DNA of 64,000 bases from Rhodospirillales bacterium (GTDB lineage: Bacteria; Pseudomonadota; Alphaproteobacteria; Acetobacterales; Acetobacteraceae). Under the pieces are notes generated by a model. The model had not been told where the DNA came from. It searched no databases and saw only the letters and a program-made list of their open reading frames with translations. The position numbers and the translations under genes are program-made. The stretch is from assembly GCA_025352665.1 (NCBI GenBank), contig JANXSM010000163.1, positions 1-64,000 on the forward strand, written 5' to 3'. Positions 1-7,999 of the stretch are shown piece after piece; within the stretch, counting starts at the first letter, position 1, and each line of letters begins with the position of its first letter.

Positions 1-432
1 GTGGCCCTCGGCCTAGGACTGGCGGCCTGCCAGAGGGGATTATCGGTCGGCTTCACCACGGCGGCGGCCCTGGTCCATGAACTGATCGAGGCGCGCGACG
101 AGAAGCGGTTGTTGCGCCTGCAACGCCAGATGTCCGCCTACAAGCTGTTGGTGATCGATGAACTTGGATACGTGCCGCTGTCGCAGACTGGTGCCGAACT
201 TCTGTTTGAGGTGTTCAGCCAACGCTATGAGCGGGGCTCGACCATCGCCACCAGCAACCTGGAGTTCGACGAATGGACCGGCGTATTTGCCTCGGAGCGC
301 CTCACCGGCGCGCTGCTCGATCGCCTTGCCCATCACGTCCACATCCTGGAAATGAACGGCGACAGCTACCGGCTCAAGCAAAGCAAGCGACGCCAACGCG
401 GCGCTCCAGTCGACAAGCCTCCCGACAAATGA
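1..432 (+). CDS. istB: IstB-like ATPase, IS21-family transposition helper (5' end outside window)
   Basis: C-terminal 143 residues of an IstB/DnaC-type AAA+ ATPase, which assists the IstA transposase of IS21-family elements in choosing and activating target DNA. The window opens inside the gene, so the Walker A loop lies off the left edge. Walker B is seen as LLVIDELGY (residues 49-57 of the visible part), followed by the sensor segment ATSNLEF and the region SERLTGALLDRL typical of IstB. The C-terminus is basic (KQSKRRQRG). The frame is open from base 1, so the GTG at base 1 is probably an internal codon, not the start. A palindrome and the element's terminal repeats follow directly, which fits istB as the last gene of the IS. 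Confidence 0.9.
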   Translation: MALGLGLAACQRGLSVGFTTAAALVHELIEARDEKRLLRLQRQMSAYKLLVIDELGYVPLSQTGAELLFEVFSQRYERGSTIATSNLEFDEWTGVFASERLTGALLDRLAHHVHILEMNGDSYRLKQSKRRQRGAPVDKPPDK

Positions 433-1352
433 CCGATACGCAGCAAGGCGCCCCGTACGGGGCGCCTTGCTGCCACCATCTGTGATGTAGTTTTACTCCG
501 GCACGCCGATGCATTTTTGCTCCAGCGTTGACATTTCGTATTTAGGGTCCCACCCTTAATTACTTGGGGCTCGCGTTTATCGCTGTCTTGCTTGAGTTTC
601 GCGGTGTCGATTGCTGGAGCGCCCTCAAATACCAGCCGCTCCGGCGCACCTACAGTGCGGTCAACGAGTGAGCGCTCAAGCAACTGGCCTGCTCCACTCA
701 CCATCATCCAACCCAGCCCTGCAAGCCAGCAGCGGGCATGCATCGTACGAAGGAACCGCCGCGCATCGATGCCCTCCGCGATCTGGATATACCAATGAAA
801 GCCGCCAGAGCCGTGGAAATCATCGCCCGTATCTACGCGGCTAATGCCTGAACTGGTGCTGGCCCGGATGACGCCTGCGGTAGTACTCAGCGCGGGCAAT
901 ACGTCCTTCAAGGCCGTTTCGATGTCACCAGCCGCTTCAATGCGAGCCTTGACGGGTTGCGTCATAGCCTTGGTATCAATGTCGATGAGCACGAAGGCAC
1001 TGCCGTCGCGAAAGCGGATGTAATCAGCGGTGCGGGCGATCAGATCGCCGGTAGTGGTGGCCTTAATTTGTGCCTTGGTGGTAACCCGCACCTCTGCCGA
1101 AAGATCATCTCGTAGGACACCAAGACCCAGCGCCTGATTGCTTTTCATGCCGCGCAATACACCGGCGAGAGCATGTGTGTCCGCGATAAAGAGGCGCTCG
1201 GCTGTGCCCTTGGACATGATGCAGGCGGAGCCGTCGCTCTGCAAAGTTCCATCGGCGTTCAAGCTGATGCTCTTGCTCAAGGGGCCGTCTGATTTTGTAA
1301 ACAGCACCATCTCAGTGGCTTGATGCTGATGACTTTTGATAAACATGATCAT
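366..1352 (-). CDS. Primase/polymerase-like replication protein, 3' end replaced by IS21 end
   Basis: The first ~270 residues resemble the DNA primase-type replication proteins of integrated elements and phages: a central VLIDIDTKAM acidic segment, then GSGGFHWYIQI, ARCWLAGLGWMMVSG, GQLLERSLVDRTVG and ERLVFEGAP. The family is usually much longer, with a helicase part downstream. Here the frame leaves recognisable sequence at about 534-560, enters the IS21 end and stops at 366 inside the istB region. The last ~55 codons are therefore accidental and the protein is truncated. Two ATGs (1352 and 1346) can serve as start. It is the most distal gene of the leftward element that begins with the integrase remnant at 4896. 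Assignment as a primase is by motif memory, so moderate. Confidence 0.6.
   Translation of the reverse strand: MIMFIKSHQHQATEMVLFTKSDGPLSKSISLNADGTLQSDGSACIMSKGTAERLFIADTHALAGVLRGMKSNQALGLGVLRDDLSAEVRVTTKAQIKATTTGDLIARTADYIRFRDGSAFVLIDIDTKAMTQPVKARIEAAGDIETALKDVLPALSTTAGVIRASTSSGISRVDTGDDFHGSGGFHWYIQIAEGIDARRFLRTMHARCWLAGLGWMMVSGAGQLLERSLVDRTVGAPERLVFEGAPAIDTAKLKQDSDKREPQVIKGGTLNTKCQRWSKNASACRSKTTSQMVAARRPVRGALLRIGHLSGGLSTGAPRWRRLLCLSR
441..472. terminator. Perfect palindrome after istB, terminator-like
   Basis: A 32-bp perfect palindrome (half-site CAGCAAGGCGCCCCGT) starts 8 bp after the istB stop. The RNA would form a very stable hairpin. There is no U-run after it, so a transcript roadblock, or protection of the IS from outside transcription, is as likely as classical termination. 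Confidence 0.55.
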
Positions 1353-1761
1353 GGTATTTCTTGTGTGAGTTTAAATTTACCAGCGTGTCTTTAAGTGCCG
1401 CACCAGTGTCTTACAGTAATGTTTACGATATTTTTTCTAATATGTTACTAAAGACTCAAACAATTATGATTAACTTTGGCGATTGTATCCTGACGGTTCT
1501 TACGTACGGAGGTCCATCCCCTGTCTAGAAGGTATTCACGGCTACTCACTGTTGTGCTTTGGGACTATGCAAATGTTATCTTTATAGTGTGCACAGCATC
1601 CTGGAGCTCTTTGGTAGAGATAATTCCCGTAAATTTACGCGCTTTCGCTTAAACTTTATCAACTTATATTTTATGAGTGGGGTATTTGAGGGTTACCTGC
1701 CGATAAACGGTATCCGTTTTCCCTCGCAGAGCTTCTTGAATGTCTTTCCGGATGCGGGCCA
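1353..1761. other. AT-rich intergenic stretch, no gene seen
   Basis: About 410 bp, clearly AT-richer than the surroundings, between two leftward genes of the first element. A short open frame on the plus strand (1559-1765) has no ribosome site and unconvincing composition. The stretch probably holds the promoter of the truncated primase-like gene. Confidence 0.5.
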
Positions 1762-2097
1762 CTAGATTACCCCCCGCGAAGCGGCTTCTTCCGCATCCAT
1801 CCGCCGGTTGATGATGGCCTGTTGATTGTAAGAGCCAGCCTGTTCGGCTGCGTTGGCCGCGGCTACGTTGGCATAGGTTTTCCACCCTGGCTGCCCTGGC
1901 ACATGGCCCTTGAACGCGGTCGCGGGAAACCACTCTGCGTTCGTCGGCTCGCCTGTCACTGCGAAAAAATAACGAAGCTTTACTCGCTCTTTTCGCGTTG
2001 CCGTTGCGGGGGCAATGGCTTCCAGATAGCCCTGGTATTGTACAAATCCATCGGCCTGAATGAAGTTGCAGCCCATCATTTTCGTCAACCGGCTCAT
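1762..2097 (-). CDS. Hypothetical protein of the first integrated element
   Basis: A 111-residue protein of unknown function. It overlaps the upstream HTH gene by four bases (ATGA, 2094-2097), which indicates translational coupling and supports the chosen ATG. The N-terminal half contains VQYQGYLEAI, a basic patch ATRKERVKLRYFFA and an aromatic EWFPATAF. The C-terminal half is alanine/asparagine/glutamine-rich and probably helical. No signal peptide or membrane segment is seen. Position between an AlpA-like regulator and a replication gene suggests a role in control or replication of the element, but this is inference from context only. Confidence 0.6.
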   Translation of the reverse strand: MSRLTKMMGCNFIQADGFVQYQGYLEAIAPATATRKERVKLRYFFAVTGEPTNAEWFPATAFKGHVPGQPGWKTYANVAAANAAEQAGSYNQQAIINRRMDAEEAASRGVI

Positions 2098-2387
2098 ACC
2101 ACGGCCCCCACTTCGGCGGCTGCGGTGGCCTTGTGCTTGGCCCCAATCGGTGCGGCGGGAAGCCCGGCAACAAATGCCATTAGGCTCTCGCCAGTGATCA
2201 GGGTTTTCGAGCCCAGCTTGCGGGCATCAAGGGTGCCGTTGCCGATTAGCTCATAGACTTTGGTGTGACCTAGCGAGGTCAGGCGCTTGGTCTCGTTGAT
2301 GGAATTAAGCGGGGTGATGTTCATAAGCATTTTTCCGAATGGTTGCGACCACTCAGAAATGCTCACCTTTCCCCCCTTTGTTTCCAC
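2094..2387 (-). CDS. AlpA/excisionase-like helix-turn-helix protein
   Basis: A small DNA-binding protein with the compact MerR-like (HTH_17/AlpA) fold: LGHTKVYELIGNGTLDARK followed by the wing LGSKTLITGESLMAFVAGLP. Such proteins act as excisionases or as activators of integrase and excision genes in P4-like elements and satellites. The second element has a clear relative at 9708-9920 (same KLDARKLGS and ITAASLHAFVAELP pattern). The start is uncertain: GTG at 2387 is furthest upstream, GTG at 2366 follows a purine-rich GGGGGGAAAG, and ATGs at 2330 and 2324 also precede the fold. It overlaps the next gene by four bases. Confidence 0.75.
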   Translation of the reverse strand: METKGGKVSISEWSQPFGKMLMNITPLNSINETKRLTSLGHTKVYELIGNGTLDARKLGSKTLITGESLMAFVAGLPAAPIGAKHKATAAAEVGAVV

Positions 2388-2416
2388 CTATACTGCGCCC
2401 ACATTATTCGATTAGT

Positions 2417-3634
2417 TTAGCTCATTGTAATCGTTGAATTTACTTCGTTCCCCGTTACCCGGACCAAGCGCTCTAAGTGGTCGGCCCTGACGTATTGCTG
2501 CGGCCACCGAGGGTCACCGGATTTTTTGGTGACTAGCGGTAGCCCAAGCGCGTCCAGGACGCCGTTCACATAGACCGCGGCCTCGCCTACCGGACCGATC
2601 TTTGTGTCCGTGTATATATGTAAGTTCCGCCCATTCAGGCGCCGCCCAACACGCAGGATCGTGAACGCAAGCCACAGCTTTTCGTAGTCAGGGTGCTTGG
2701 TCGTGTATTCGTCCACAAACCAGCGGGGAGCATCCTGCTTTTGGGACGTAGTCGGCTCTGCTGTGTTTGATCGCTCTACCGCAACCAGCCAAATAGCCCT
2801 GTGCTCATCAGCAGGCGGCCCTTTAACGCTCGCAGCAGTTAACGACAGCTTTGAATATATTTCTATCCGTTTGCGAGGCGTCGCATCCATGGGATATTCC
2901 CAAGTCTCTTCCAGACCTGTCCCCTCCGGCTCCGTCCCGTCTGGACACGCTTTTTCTTCTGCAACCTCCCAACCATTTGCTTCTGCTTCGGCGTCTTCTT
3001 TTGCTTTCTGAATTCGCCTCGTTTCCGCTTGCTTGACCTTTTCATCTTCCGTCCTTGGCATCGCGGCAACAATGTCCAGCACGCCCTGATGGATGCTAAC
3101 GATGGCAGCCTTCGGTTCTAGTTTTTTGAGAACCGCAACGAGGGCGGCGTGACGCGGATCGGACAGCATTTCAGCCATCCGCGTTTCGCGCCATCCAAGG
3201 CGCCCTTCGGCAGGCACGACAACAACACGCTGGGAGGCACGCATGGCCGCGCCTATCCGGGTCTCAACAAACCACCAGATATCGGCTGCGGACCATTGCA
3301 CTGACAGCACGTCCCGCGTTCCGGGGTTCCCTGCCACACGCTCGGCAGCACGCATGCCAGCGTGCGTCCGGGCCTCGACAAACCACCAATTATCGGTTGC
3401 GGACCCTTCTGAAGGGCGCACCCGCACCATCCACCGAGCGGCTTCCGCCTTCGTCCATTCGGCCTCCGTCATGGGTTGCTTGGCTTCCATCCTCGACCGT
3501 TCGGCCTCCAGCCTCGTTTGTTCGGCTTTCGCCATCACTCGGCGGGCCTGTTTCTTTTCCAGGTTGGACTTCCGCAACGCCCGGGTGCGCTCCTTACTTG
3601 CCTGCTTGATCTCCGTCTCCAACGGCTCAACCAT
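2417..3634 (-). CDS. Hypothetical coiled-coil protein with an internal repeat
   Basis: About 405 residues, function unknown. The N-terminal ~60 residues are Lys/Arg/Glu/Ala-rich and predict a long charged coiled coil (KSNLEKKQARRVMAKAEQ). Two imperfect repeats follow, with cores DNWWFVEARTHAGMRAAERV and DIWWFVETRIGAAMRASQRV. After a second charged stretch comes a globular C-terminal half (EIYSKLSLTAA, DEYTTKHPDYEKLWLAF, YVNGVLDALGLPLV). The frame is open from an ATG at 3694, but AGGAGG at about 3647 on the minus strand lies ten bases before the ATG at 3634, which I prefer; ATG 3643 sits too close to it. It lies just downstream of the broken integrase in the same direction. Confidence 0.6.
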   Translation of the reverse strand: MVEPLETEIKQASKERTRALRKSNLEKKQARRVMAKAEQTRLEAERSRMEAKQPMTEAEWTKAEAARWMVRVRPSEGSATDNWWFVEARTHAGMRAAERVAGNPGTRDVLSVQWSAADIWWFVETRIGAAMRASQRVVVVPAEGRLGWRETRMAEMLSDPRHAALVAVLKKLEPKAAIVSIHQGVLDIVAAMPRTEDEKVKQAETRRIQKAKEDAEAEANGWEVAEEKACPDGTEPEGTGLEETWEYPMDATPRKRIEIYSKLSLTAASVKGPPADEHRAIWLVAVERSNTAEPTTSQKQDAPRWFVDEYTTKHPDYEKLWLAFTILRVGRRLNGRNLHIYTDTKIGPVGEAAVYVNGVLDALGLPLVTKKSGDPRWPQQYVRADHLERLVRVTGNEVNSTITMS

Positions 3635-3702
3635 CTTGCTCATGCCTCCTGCGTTGCTGTCTCGTTGCTGCCAACAGCCGCAGCCCCGGTGCAATACTCA
3701 CC

Positions 3703-4896
3703 CTAAGCCGCCATTAGCACGCGGCGCTTCTCAAACAAATCCCCACGCGCATAAGCCGCCTCGGTCTTGTTGCCCACCATGTGCGCGAGTGCTGCCTTGG
3801 CCACTTCACGCGGCGTGCCTGTGGTCTCGCCAGCCCAGTTCCGGAAGGCGCTGCGAAAGCCGTGCGCTGTGATGTCGGGCCGCTTCATACGCCGCAAAAC
3901 CATGGCCAGCGCCATATTTGAAAGAGGCTTGCACGGCTGTGCTCCAGGAAAGATATAGCCGTCTGCCGTGCCGCCTTCACGCTGCGCCTGAAGCACCACC
4001 ATGGCAGCGGTAGACAACGGGACGCGGTGCTCACGCCCGGCCTTCATGCGCGCCCCGGGCACCGTCCAGAGGTTTGCCGTTGCGTTAATTTAACTCCAAC
4101 GTGCGCCCAGCACTTCGCCAGATCGAGCGGCGGTCAGAATGGCGAAGGCCAGCGCCTTTGGGGAGGTGCCAGCCGGCCTGCACAAGGCTGTCAGAAACCC
4201 TGCGACGTCCGACCACGGCAGCGCCGCATGGTGTTCCACCGGAGCGACCTTCCCTTTGGCCGGTAGCAAGCTGGACAGGTGGCCGCGCCACCGGGCGGGG
4301 TTATCACCGGTTCGCCAATGCCTTGCTGTCGCGTAGTCAAGGACGGTCTCGACGCGCCCGCGTATTCGCCCGGCGGTTTCGGCCTTCACTCGCCAAATTG
4401 GTTCCAACACCGCAAGCACATGCTCAGTGCCGACTTCTGTCACCGGCAGCCCGTCCATATGTGGATAGACGTAGGTCTCCAGCGTGCTTGTCCATTGCGC
4501 CCGATGCTTTGAGTTGCGCCAGGTCATCGCGTGCGCTTTGAGGTATGCCTCGGCAACCGACTGAAAGGTGATCCCCTGGATCGCAGCACGCTGCGCCGCC
4601 GCCACCGTTGCGGCCTGTTCCACGTCACGAGAGGCTAAGGGGTCAACACCACTCTTGACCATCGTGCGAAGCCGGGCAGCCTCATCACGGGTCGCCGATA
4701 AGGGGACAGCCGCGCGGTCATCCCCCGCCCGCCCTAGGCCCATTTCACGCGACTTGCCGGCGATTTGATAGCGGAGCAGCCAAAACCGAGACCCGTTGGC
4801 CCGAACCACCAGCCGCAACCCATCCCCATCCATGTGCGAACCGGGTTTGGCAGTCCGAACCTTGGGCGCCGATAGCTTCGCCGCCCGCCCCGCCAT
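3703..4896 (-). pseudogene. P4-type tyrosine integrase inactivated by one in-frame stop
   Basis: The gene encodes a complete ~397-codon integrase of the DUF4102/P4 type except for a TAA at 4090-4092 (codon 269). Upstream sequence gives the N-terminal arm-binding region (SAPKVRTAKPGSHMDGDGL), the core-binding domain and the first catalytic Arg in TAARSGEVLGARW. Downstream, in the same frame, come TVPGARMKAGREHRVPLS, HGFRSAFRNW (His-x-x-Arg box) and LAHMVGNKTEAAYARGD with the Tyr nucleophile. The sister integrase at 5240-6478 has GAG (Glu) at the matching codon, so a G-to-T change is the simplest cause. No frameshift is needed. The catalytic Tyr is lost from the product, so this element cannot excise with its own integrase. 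Confidence 0.9.
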
Positions 4897-5032
4897 CCGA
4901 ACTACCCCCCACTCTAAGCGCGAACGGGAAGGAATGTGAAGAGATGTTGGGGGATGCTACATTTGAGAAAACCGAGGTTTCTCCAGGCTTCCATCGTGTA
5001 TTTTGGGCTGTGGCGAATGGCCAAAAACAGTG

Positions 5033-5049
5033 AATTGGCGGAGGGTGTG
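5033..5049 (+). repeat. Distal attachment site (attL) of the second element
   Basis: The 17 bases aattggcggagggtgtg are identical to 19767-19783, which cover the acceptor-stem 3' end, discriminator base and CCA of tRNA-Ser plus four bases beyond. The match ends sharply on the right (t here, g at the tRNA). This is the duplicated core expected when an integrase inserts DNA into a tRNA 3' end. The integrase of the second element starts 190 bp to the right. Confidence 0.88.
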
Positions 5050-5212
5050 TCTTCTAAAGTAACGTTCGTGCATATTCGCGTGCGTCCGTCAATATATGGC
5101 TAACCTATTGGAAAGCGAGGCTGGCGGGTATTTGTCATTCGCCTGCATTCGGCCGCATTCGCAAGTAGTCAGAAATTTTAGAGGGGCGCAAAGAGGGGAT
5201 AAATGTGGTAGC

Positions 5213-5227
5213 CTGGGTTCGAATCCC
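5213..5227 (+). other. tRNA T-arm-like 15-mer in front of the integrase
   Basis: tgggttcgaatccca is identical to the T-arm of tRNA-Ser at the end of the element, read in tRNA sense, but lies on the opposite strand relative to that gene. Flanking bases do not form a full tRNA: the outer T-stem pair is C-T and no anticodon arm precedes it. It overlaps the leader of the integrase, 12 bases before its start codon. It may be a scrap of an earlier tRNA-targeted event or an integrase binding site. Confidence 0.4.
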
Positions 5228-5239
5228 ATGGAGACATCG

Positions 5240-6478
5240 ATGCCCCGGCGCGGCCAATCGCTCACAGTTGCTCAGGTCCGTTCAGCAAAGCCAGGGCGTT
5301 ATGGTGATGGAGGTGGGCTGTTCCTGCTCGTGCGAGAGAACGGCGGTCGGTTTTGGTCATTCCGGTATGTCCGGGCCGGGAAGATGCGCGAGATGGGACT
5401 CGGCGCCGCCAGTGGACCGAATATGGTGGCCCTCGCCACGGCTCGAGCGATCGCGAAAGAGCACTGGACCGAGTTCAAGGCCGGCGGTGATCCACTGGCA
5501 AAGCGGCGGGGAGACGACGCCGCCGCTCTGGCGGAGGTGAAAGCCGAAGCGATCGCAGTCAAAACCTTCGGCGAGGTGGCGATAGACTACTTGGCAGCCC
5601 ACGAGGCGCACTGGCGCAACGCCAAGCACCGGCAGCAGTGGCGCAACTCACTGGACACCTATGTCGCCCCGGTGATCGGCGCTTTGTCGGTCGGCGAGGT
5701 CAGCACCGCCCACGTCACCGAGATCCTGACACCCATCTGGAACCTGAAGGCAGAGACCGCAGCCCGGGTGAGAGGGCGGATCGAGGCGGTGCTGGATTAT
5801 GCCACGGCGCGCGAGTGGCGCACCGGCGACAACCCGGCGCGCTGGCGCGGGCACATGGCGGTGATCCTGGGTAAGCGTTCCAAGGCCAATTCCGTGAAAC
5901 ACCATGCAGCGCTGCCATACACCGAGGTCGCGGGGTTCATGGCTGAGCTGGACAAGCGCGCCGGCCTGGCGCCGATGGCCATGCAGTTCATCATCCTGAC
6001 CGCGGCCCGATCCGGCGAGGTGCTAGGCGCGACCTGGCGGGAGATCGACTTGGCCGGTAAGGCGTGGACCGTTCCCGGGGCGCGGATGAAGGCCGGCCGT
6101 GAGCATCGCGTGCCCCTGTCTGAGGCGGCGCTGGCAATCCTGGCCAAGGTGGCACCCCTGAAGCCGGGCAGCGGCAGTGAGGCAGCCTACGTGTTCCCAG
6201 GGGCTCGTCGAGGACGGCCTCTGAGCAACATGGCGACCGACATGCTACTGCGCCGGATGAAGCGGGAGGATATCACCACCCACGGGTTCCGGAGCTCGTT
6301 CCGCGATTGGTGCGCCGAGCAGACCAGCTACCCCGGCGAGATGGCCGAGGCCGCACTGGCGCACACGGTGCGGGACAAGGTGGAGGCGGCTTATCGGCGG
6401 GGAGATCTGTTCGAGCGGCGACGGTCTATGATGGAGGAGTGGGCGACACATGTGACTGCCAAACTGCCTCTGGGTTAA
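5240..6478 (+). CDS. P4-type tyrosine integrase of the second element
   Basis: A 412-residue site-specific recombinase that catalyses integration and excision at the tRNA-Ser attachment site. N-terminal DUF4102 region: SLTVAQVRSAKPGRYGDGGG; SAM-like core-binding domain around residues 95-200; catalytic domain with Arg in TAARSGEVLGATW, His-x-x-Arg in THGFRSSFRDW, and the Tyr nucleophile in EAAYRRGDLFERR near the C-terminus. Length is normal for the family. I chose ATG 5240 because GGAG ends seven bases before it and homology begins there; upstream ATGs (5096, 5228) would add an unlikely leader. It is divergent from, and closely related to, the broken integrase at 3703-4896. Confidence 0.93.
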   Translation: MPRRGQSLTVAQVRSAKPGRYGDGGGLFLLVRENGGRFWSFRYVRAGKMREMGLGAASGPNMVALATARAIAKEHWTEFKAGGDPLAKRRGDDAAALAEVKAEAIAVKTFGEVAIDYLAAHEAHWRNAKHRQQWRNSLDTYVAPVIGALSVGEVSTAHVTEILTPIWNLKAETAARVRGRIEAVLDYATAREWRTGDNPARWRGHMAVILGKRSKANSVKHHAALPYTEVAGFMAELDKRAGLAPMAMQFIILTAARSGEVLGATWREIDLAGKAWTVPGARMKAGREHRVPLSEAALAILAKVAPLKPGSGSEAAYVFPGARRGRPLSNMATDMLLRRMKREDITTHGFRSSFRDWCAEQTSYPGEMAEAALAHTVRDKVEAAYRRGDLFERRRSMMEEWATHVTAKLPLG

Positions 6479-6526
6479 CATTTGAATCCGTCATAAAATA
6501 ATTTGTCGAGTGTAAGGGTTGATTTT

Positions 6527-7247
6527 ATGTCTCTGTTGGTTTCCGATTGCCCTAGATGCGGCTCAAAGCATGTAACGTTTGATGTAAGAGCTGAAATACT
6601 GACGCAGATCATGTACAGCTGGCAGACGTGGCACGAGATCTTCTGTGTCTGCCGAGACATGTCATAAATCGACAACGTTTATCGTTAGTCTGAAAGACGT
6701 TGGAGATCAGGGTTCATTTTCTGATCGGAAATCTTTCTTAAATTACGCAGATTCATTAAACCGTTAATTCGAAATTAAAAGTTTTGTGAGTAAAAAAGAT
6801 CAGAATTCGATAAAACCACCTGACTACCTGCCAGAAGAAATTTCGAAAATATTTTCCGAAGGGGCAGGTTGCTTGACGATCGGTTGCCACAATGCCGCTG
6901 CGATAATGTTTCGTCTTTGCGTAGACTTAGCCACCCGCCCTCTCCTGCCCGATGACAGCAATATTGAGCTGCCGCCGCCAAATCGAAAGCAGCGTCGGGA
7001 CCTGGGCCTCAGGCTGGCATGGCTATTTGAAAAAAATTTACTCCCGTCAAATTTAAGTGAGTTAGCTGCATGCATCCGCGAGGATGCCAACGATGGTGCT
7101 CATGGCGGTAATCGAAGCAAGGAAGACACAGAGGACCTACTAGACTTTACCGTTTCACTATTAGAGAGGTTAATTACAGAACCAGCTAAACTAGAAGCTG
7201 CGGGAAGGAGACGTTCAGCTCGACGCGCACCTCCTGACGAAAAGTAG
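6527..7247 (+). pseudogene. DUF4145 protein with N-terminal zinc ribbon, broken by frameshift and stop
   Basis: ATG 6527 opens a 46-codon frame with a zinc-ribbon half, CPRCGSKHVTFDV...FCVCRD. It ends at 6665. One frame over, starting at 6660, the text continues sensibly as CHKSTTFIVSLKDVG (second half of the ribbon) until TAA at 6765, then runs open to 7247 through the DUF4145 core (HNAAAIMFRLCVDLATR, SELAACIREDANDGAHGG). Removing one A near 6659 and reading through 6765 gives one ~240-residue protein. GTG 6786 could still start a 153-residue piece with the whole DUF4145 domain. DUF4145 is often found in restriction and other defence proteins, but no partner is seen here. AT-richer than its neighbours, so probably cargo. 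Confidence 0.75.
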
Positions 7248-7371
7248 TTGGATACCAATATCCAAAACTTGAAACAATGCCAGTCTCGGATCTGGCGTGG
7301 TGCCCCGCAGCTTTGTTACGACCGCGGCGTGCTCGATCTGCACGGCCTTCGTCCGGCCCAGCTAGGAGCGC

Positions 7372-7605
7372 CTATTCACCATCATGGTTGATCTTCCGCA
7401 ATCGCACGCCCGGCCTCCCGTTCTGCTCGATGAATTCGACGCCAGCGGCTTCCAGGGCGGAGCGAATTGCGGTCAGCCGGCAAGGGCATGGGGCCCAAGA
7501 CGGCGGCGGTATCACGCGGCCCGTCCTTTCATACGTTTGCACAACATACCGCGAAGTCTCGCTCATGGCGCCCAGTCGATCAGCCGAGCAAGCGGCGTCC
7601 TTCAC
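7372..7605 (-). pseudogene. Partial duplicate of the adjacent XRE regulator gene
   Basis: The C-terminal part of this 77-codon frame, LTAIRSALEAAGVEFIEQNG followed by RPGVRLRK, is nearly the same as the C-terminus of the regulator at 7621-7929 (LAAIRTALEAAGVEFIEQNG). The N-terminal part has no helix-turn-helix and looks random. It is most simply a decayed tandem copy that lost its DNA-binding half. Whether it is expressed cannot be told from sequence. Confidence 0.55.
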
Positions 7606-7620
7606 GCATCTGCGTGGGAG

Positions 7621-7929
7621 TCACGCGCTTGGCTGCCGAAGGCGCACGCCTGGGCCGCCACCGTTCTGCTCAATGAATTCCACGCCGGCGGCTTCTAGGG
7701 CGGTTCGGATGGCGGCGAGGGTGCGGGGATGTGGATTGCGACGGCCGGACTCAAAATCAAAGAGTGTGGAATGACCCACAAGAGATGCCCCGGCGAGGTC
7801 TTCGCGCGTCATCTCGAGCATCGCGCGGGCACCCCTGCACTGGCTAGGCGTCAAAGTCGGCAAAGGTTGTTGACTTTCATCTTCGAATGTCACTAACCAT
7901 ACCATAGGTCGGCACTTATTGCCAACCAA
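7621..7929 (-). CDS. Small XRE-family transcriptional regulator
   Basis: A 102-residue protein with one Cro/C1-type helix-turn-helix in the middle: LTPSQCRGARAMLEMTREDL, then AGASLVGHSTLFDFESGRR, then TLAAIRTALEAAGVEFIEQN. This compact architecture (HTH plus a short tail ending GVRLR) is common among alphaproteobacterial phage and element regulators. It is transcribed away from the small-gene block that begins at 8000, so the shared upstream region (7930-7999) is a likely operator region for a repressor-type switch. Starts at 7929 or 7905 are both possible. A defective copy lies just downstream. Confidence 0.75.
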   Translation of the reverse strand: MVGNKCRPMVWLVTFEDESQQPLPTLTPSQCRGARAMLEMTREDLAGASLVGHSTLFDFESGRRNPHPRTLAAIRTALEAAGVEFIEQNGGGPGVRLRQPSA

Positions 7930-7999
7930 AGCGGCCGAACGCGGTGCGTCAACACCTCGCCCGGCCTAACCGCAACCCACGTTCCAGGAGAACGAGGCT

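Larger units (their letters stand above)
1..533 (+). mobile_element. IS21-family insertion sequence, right end
   Basis: istB is followed by the element's right terminus. Two related segments, one around 486-500 and one around 511-524, read on the minus strand as CCGGAGTAAAACTAC and CTGGAGCAAAAATGC. Repeated short segments near the tip are typical of IS21-family ends. The tip itself reads TGTCAACGCTGGAGC on the minus strand and ends near 533. Beyond it, at about 534, sequence matching the interrupted primase-like gene begins. The left end is outside the window, so the target duplication cannot be checked. Confidence 0.75.

Noticed and set aside
1559-1765. 68-codon plus-strand frame in the AT-rich gap
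   Set aside because: No ribosome site, Phe/Tyr/Asn-rich composition as expected from AT-rich non-coding DNA.
4062-4090. Frameshift in the first integrase
   Set aside because: Upstream and downstream parts are in the same phase (834 bp apart, a multiple of three); only one stop codon separates them.
5096-5239. Earlier ATG for the integrase
   Set aside because: The extra 48 residues have no family match and cross the T-arm-like site; GGAG near 5230 supports ATG 5240.
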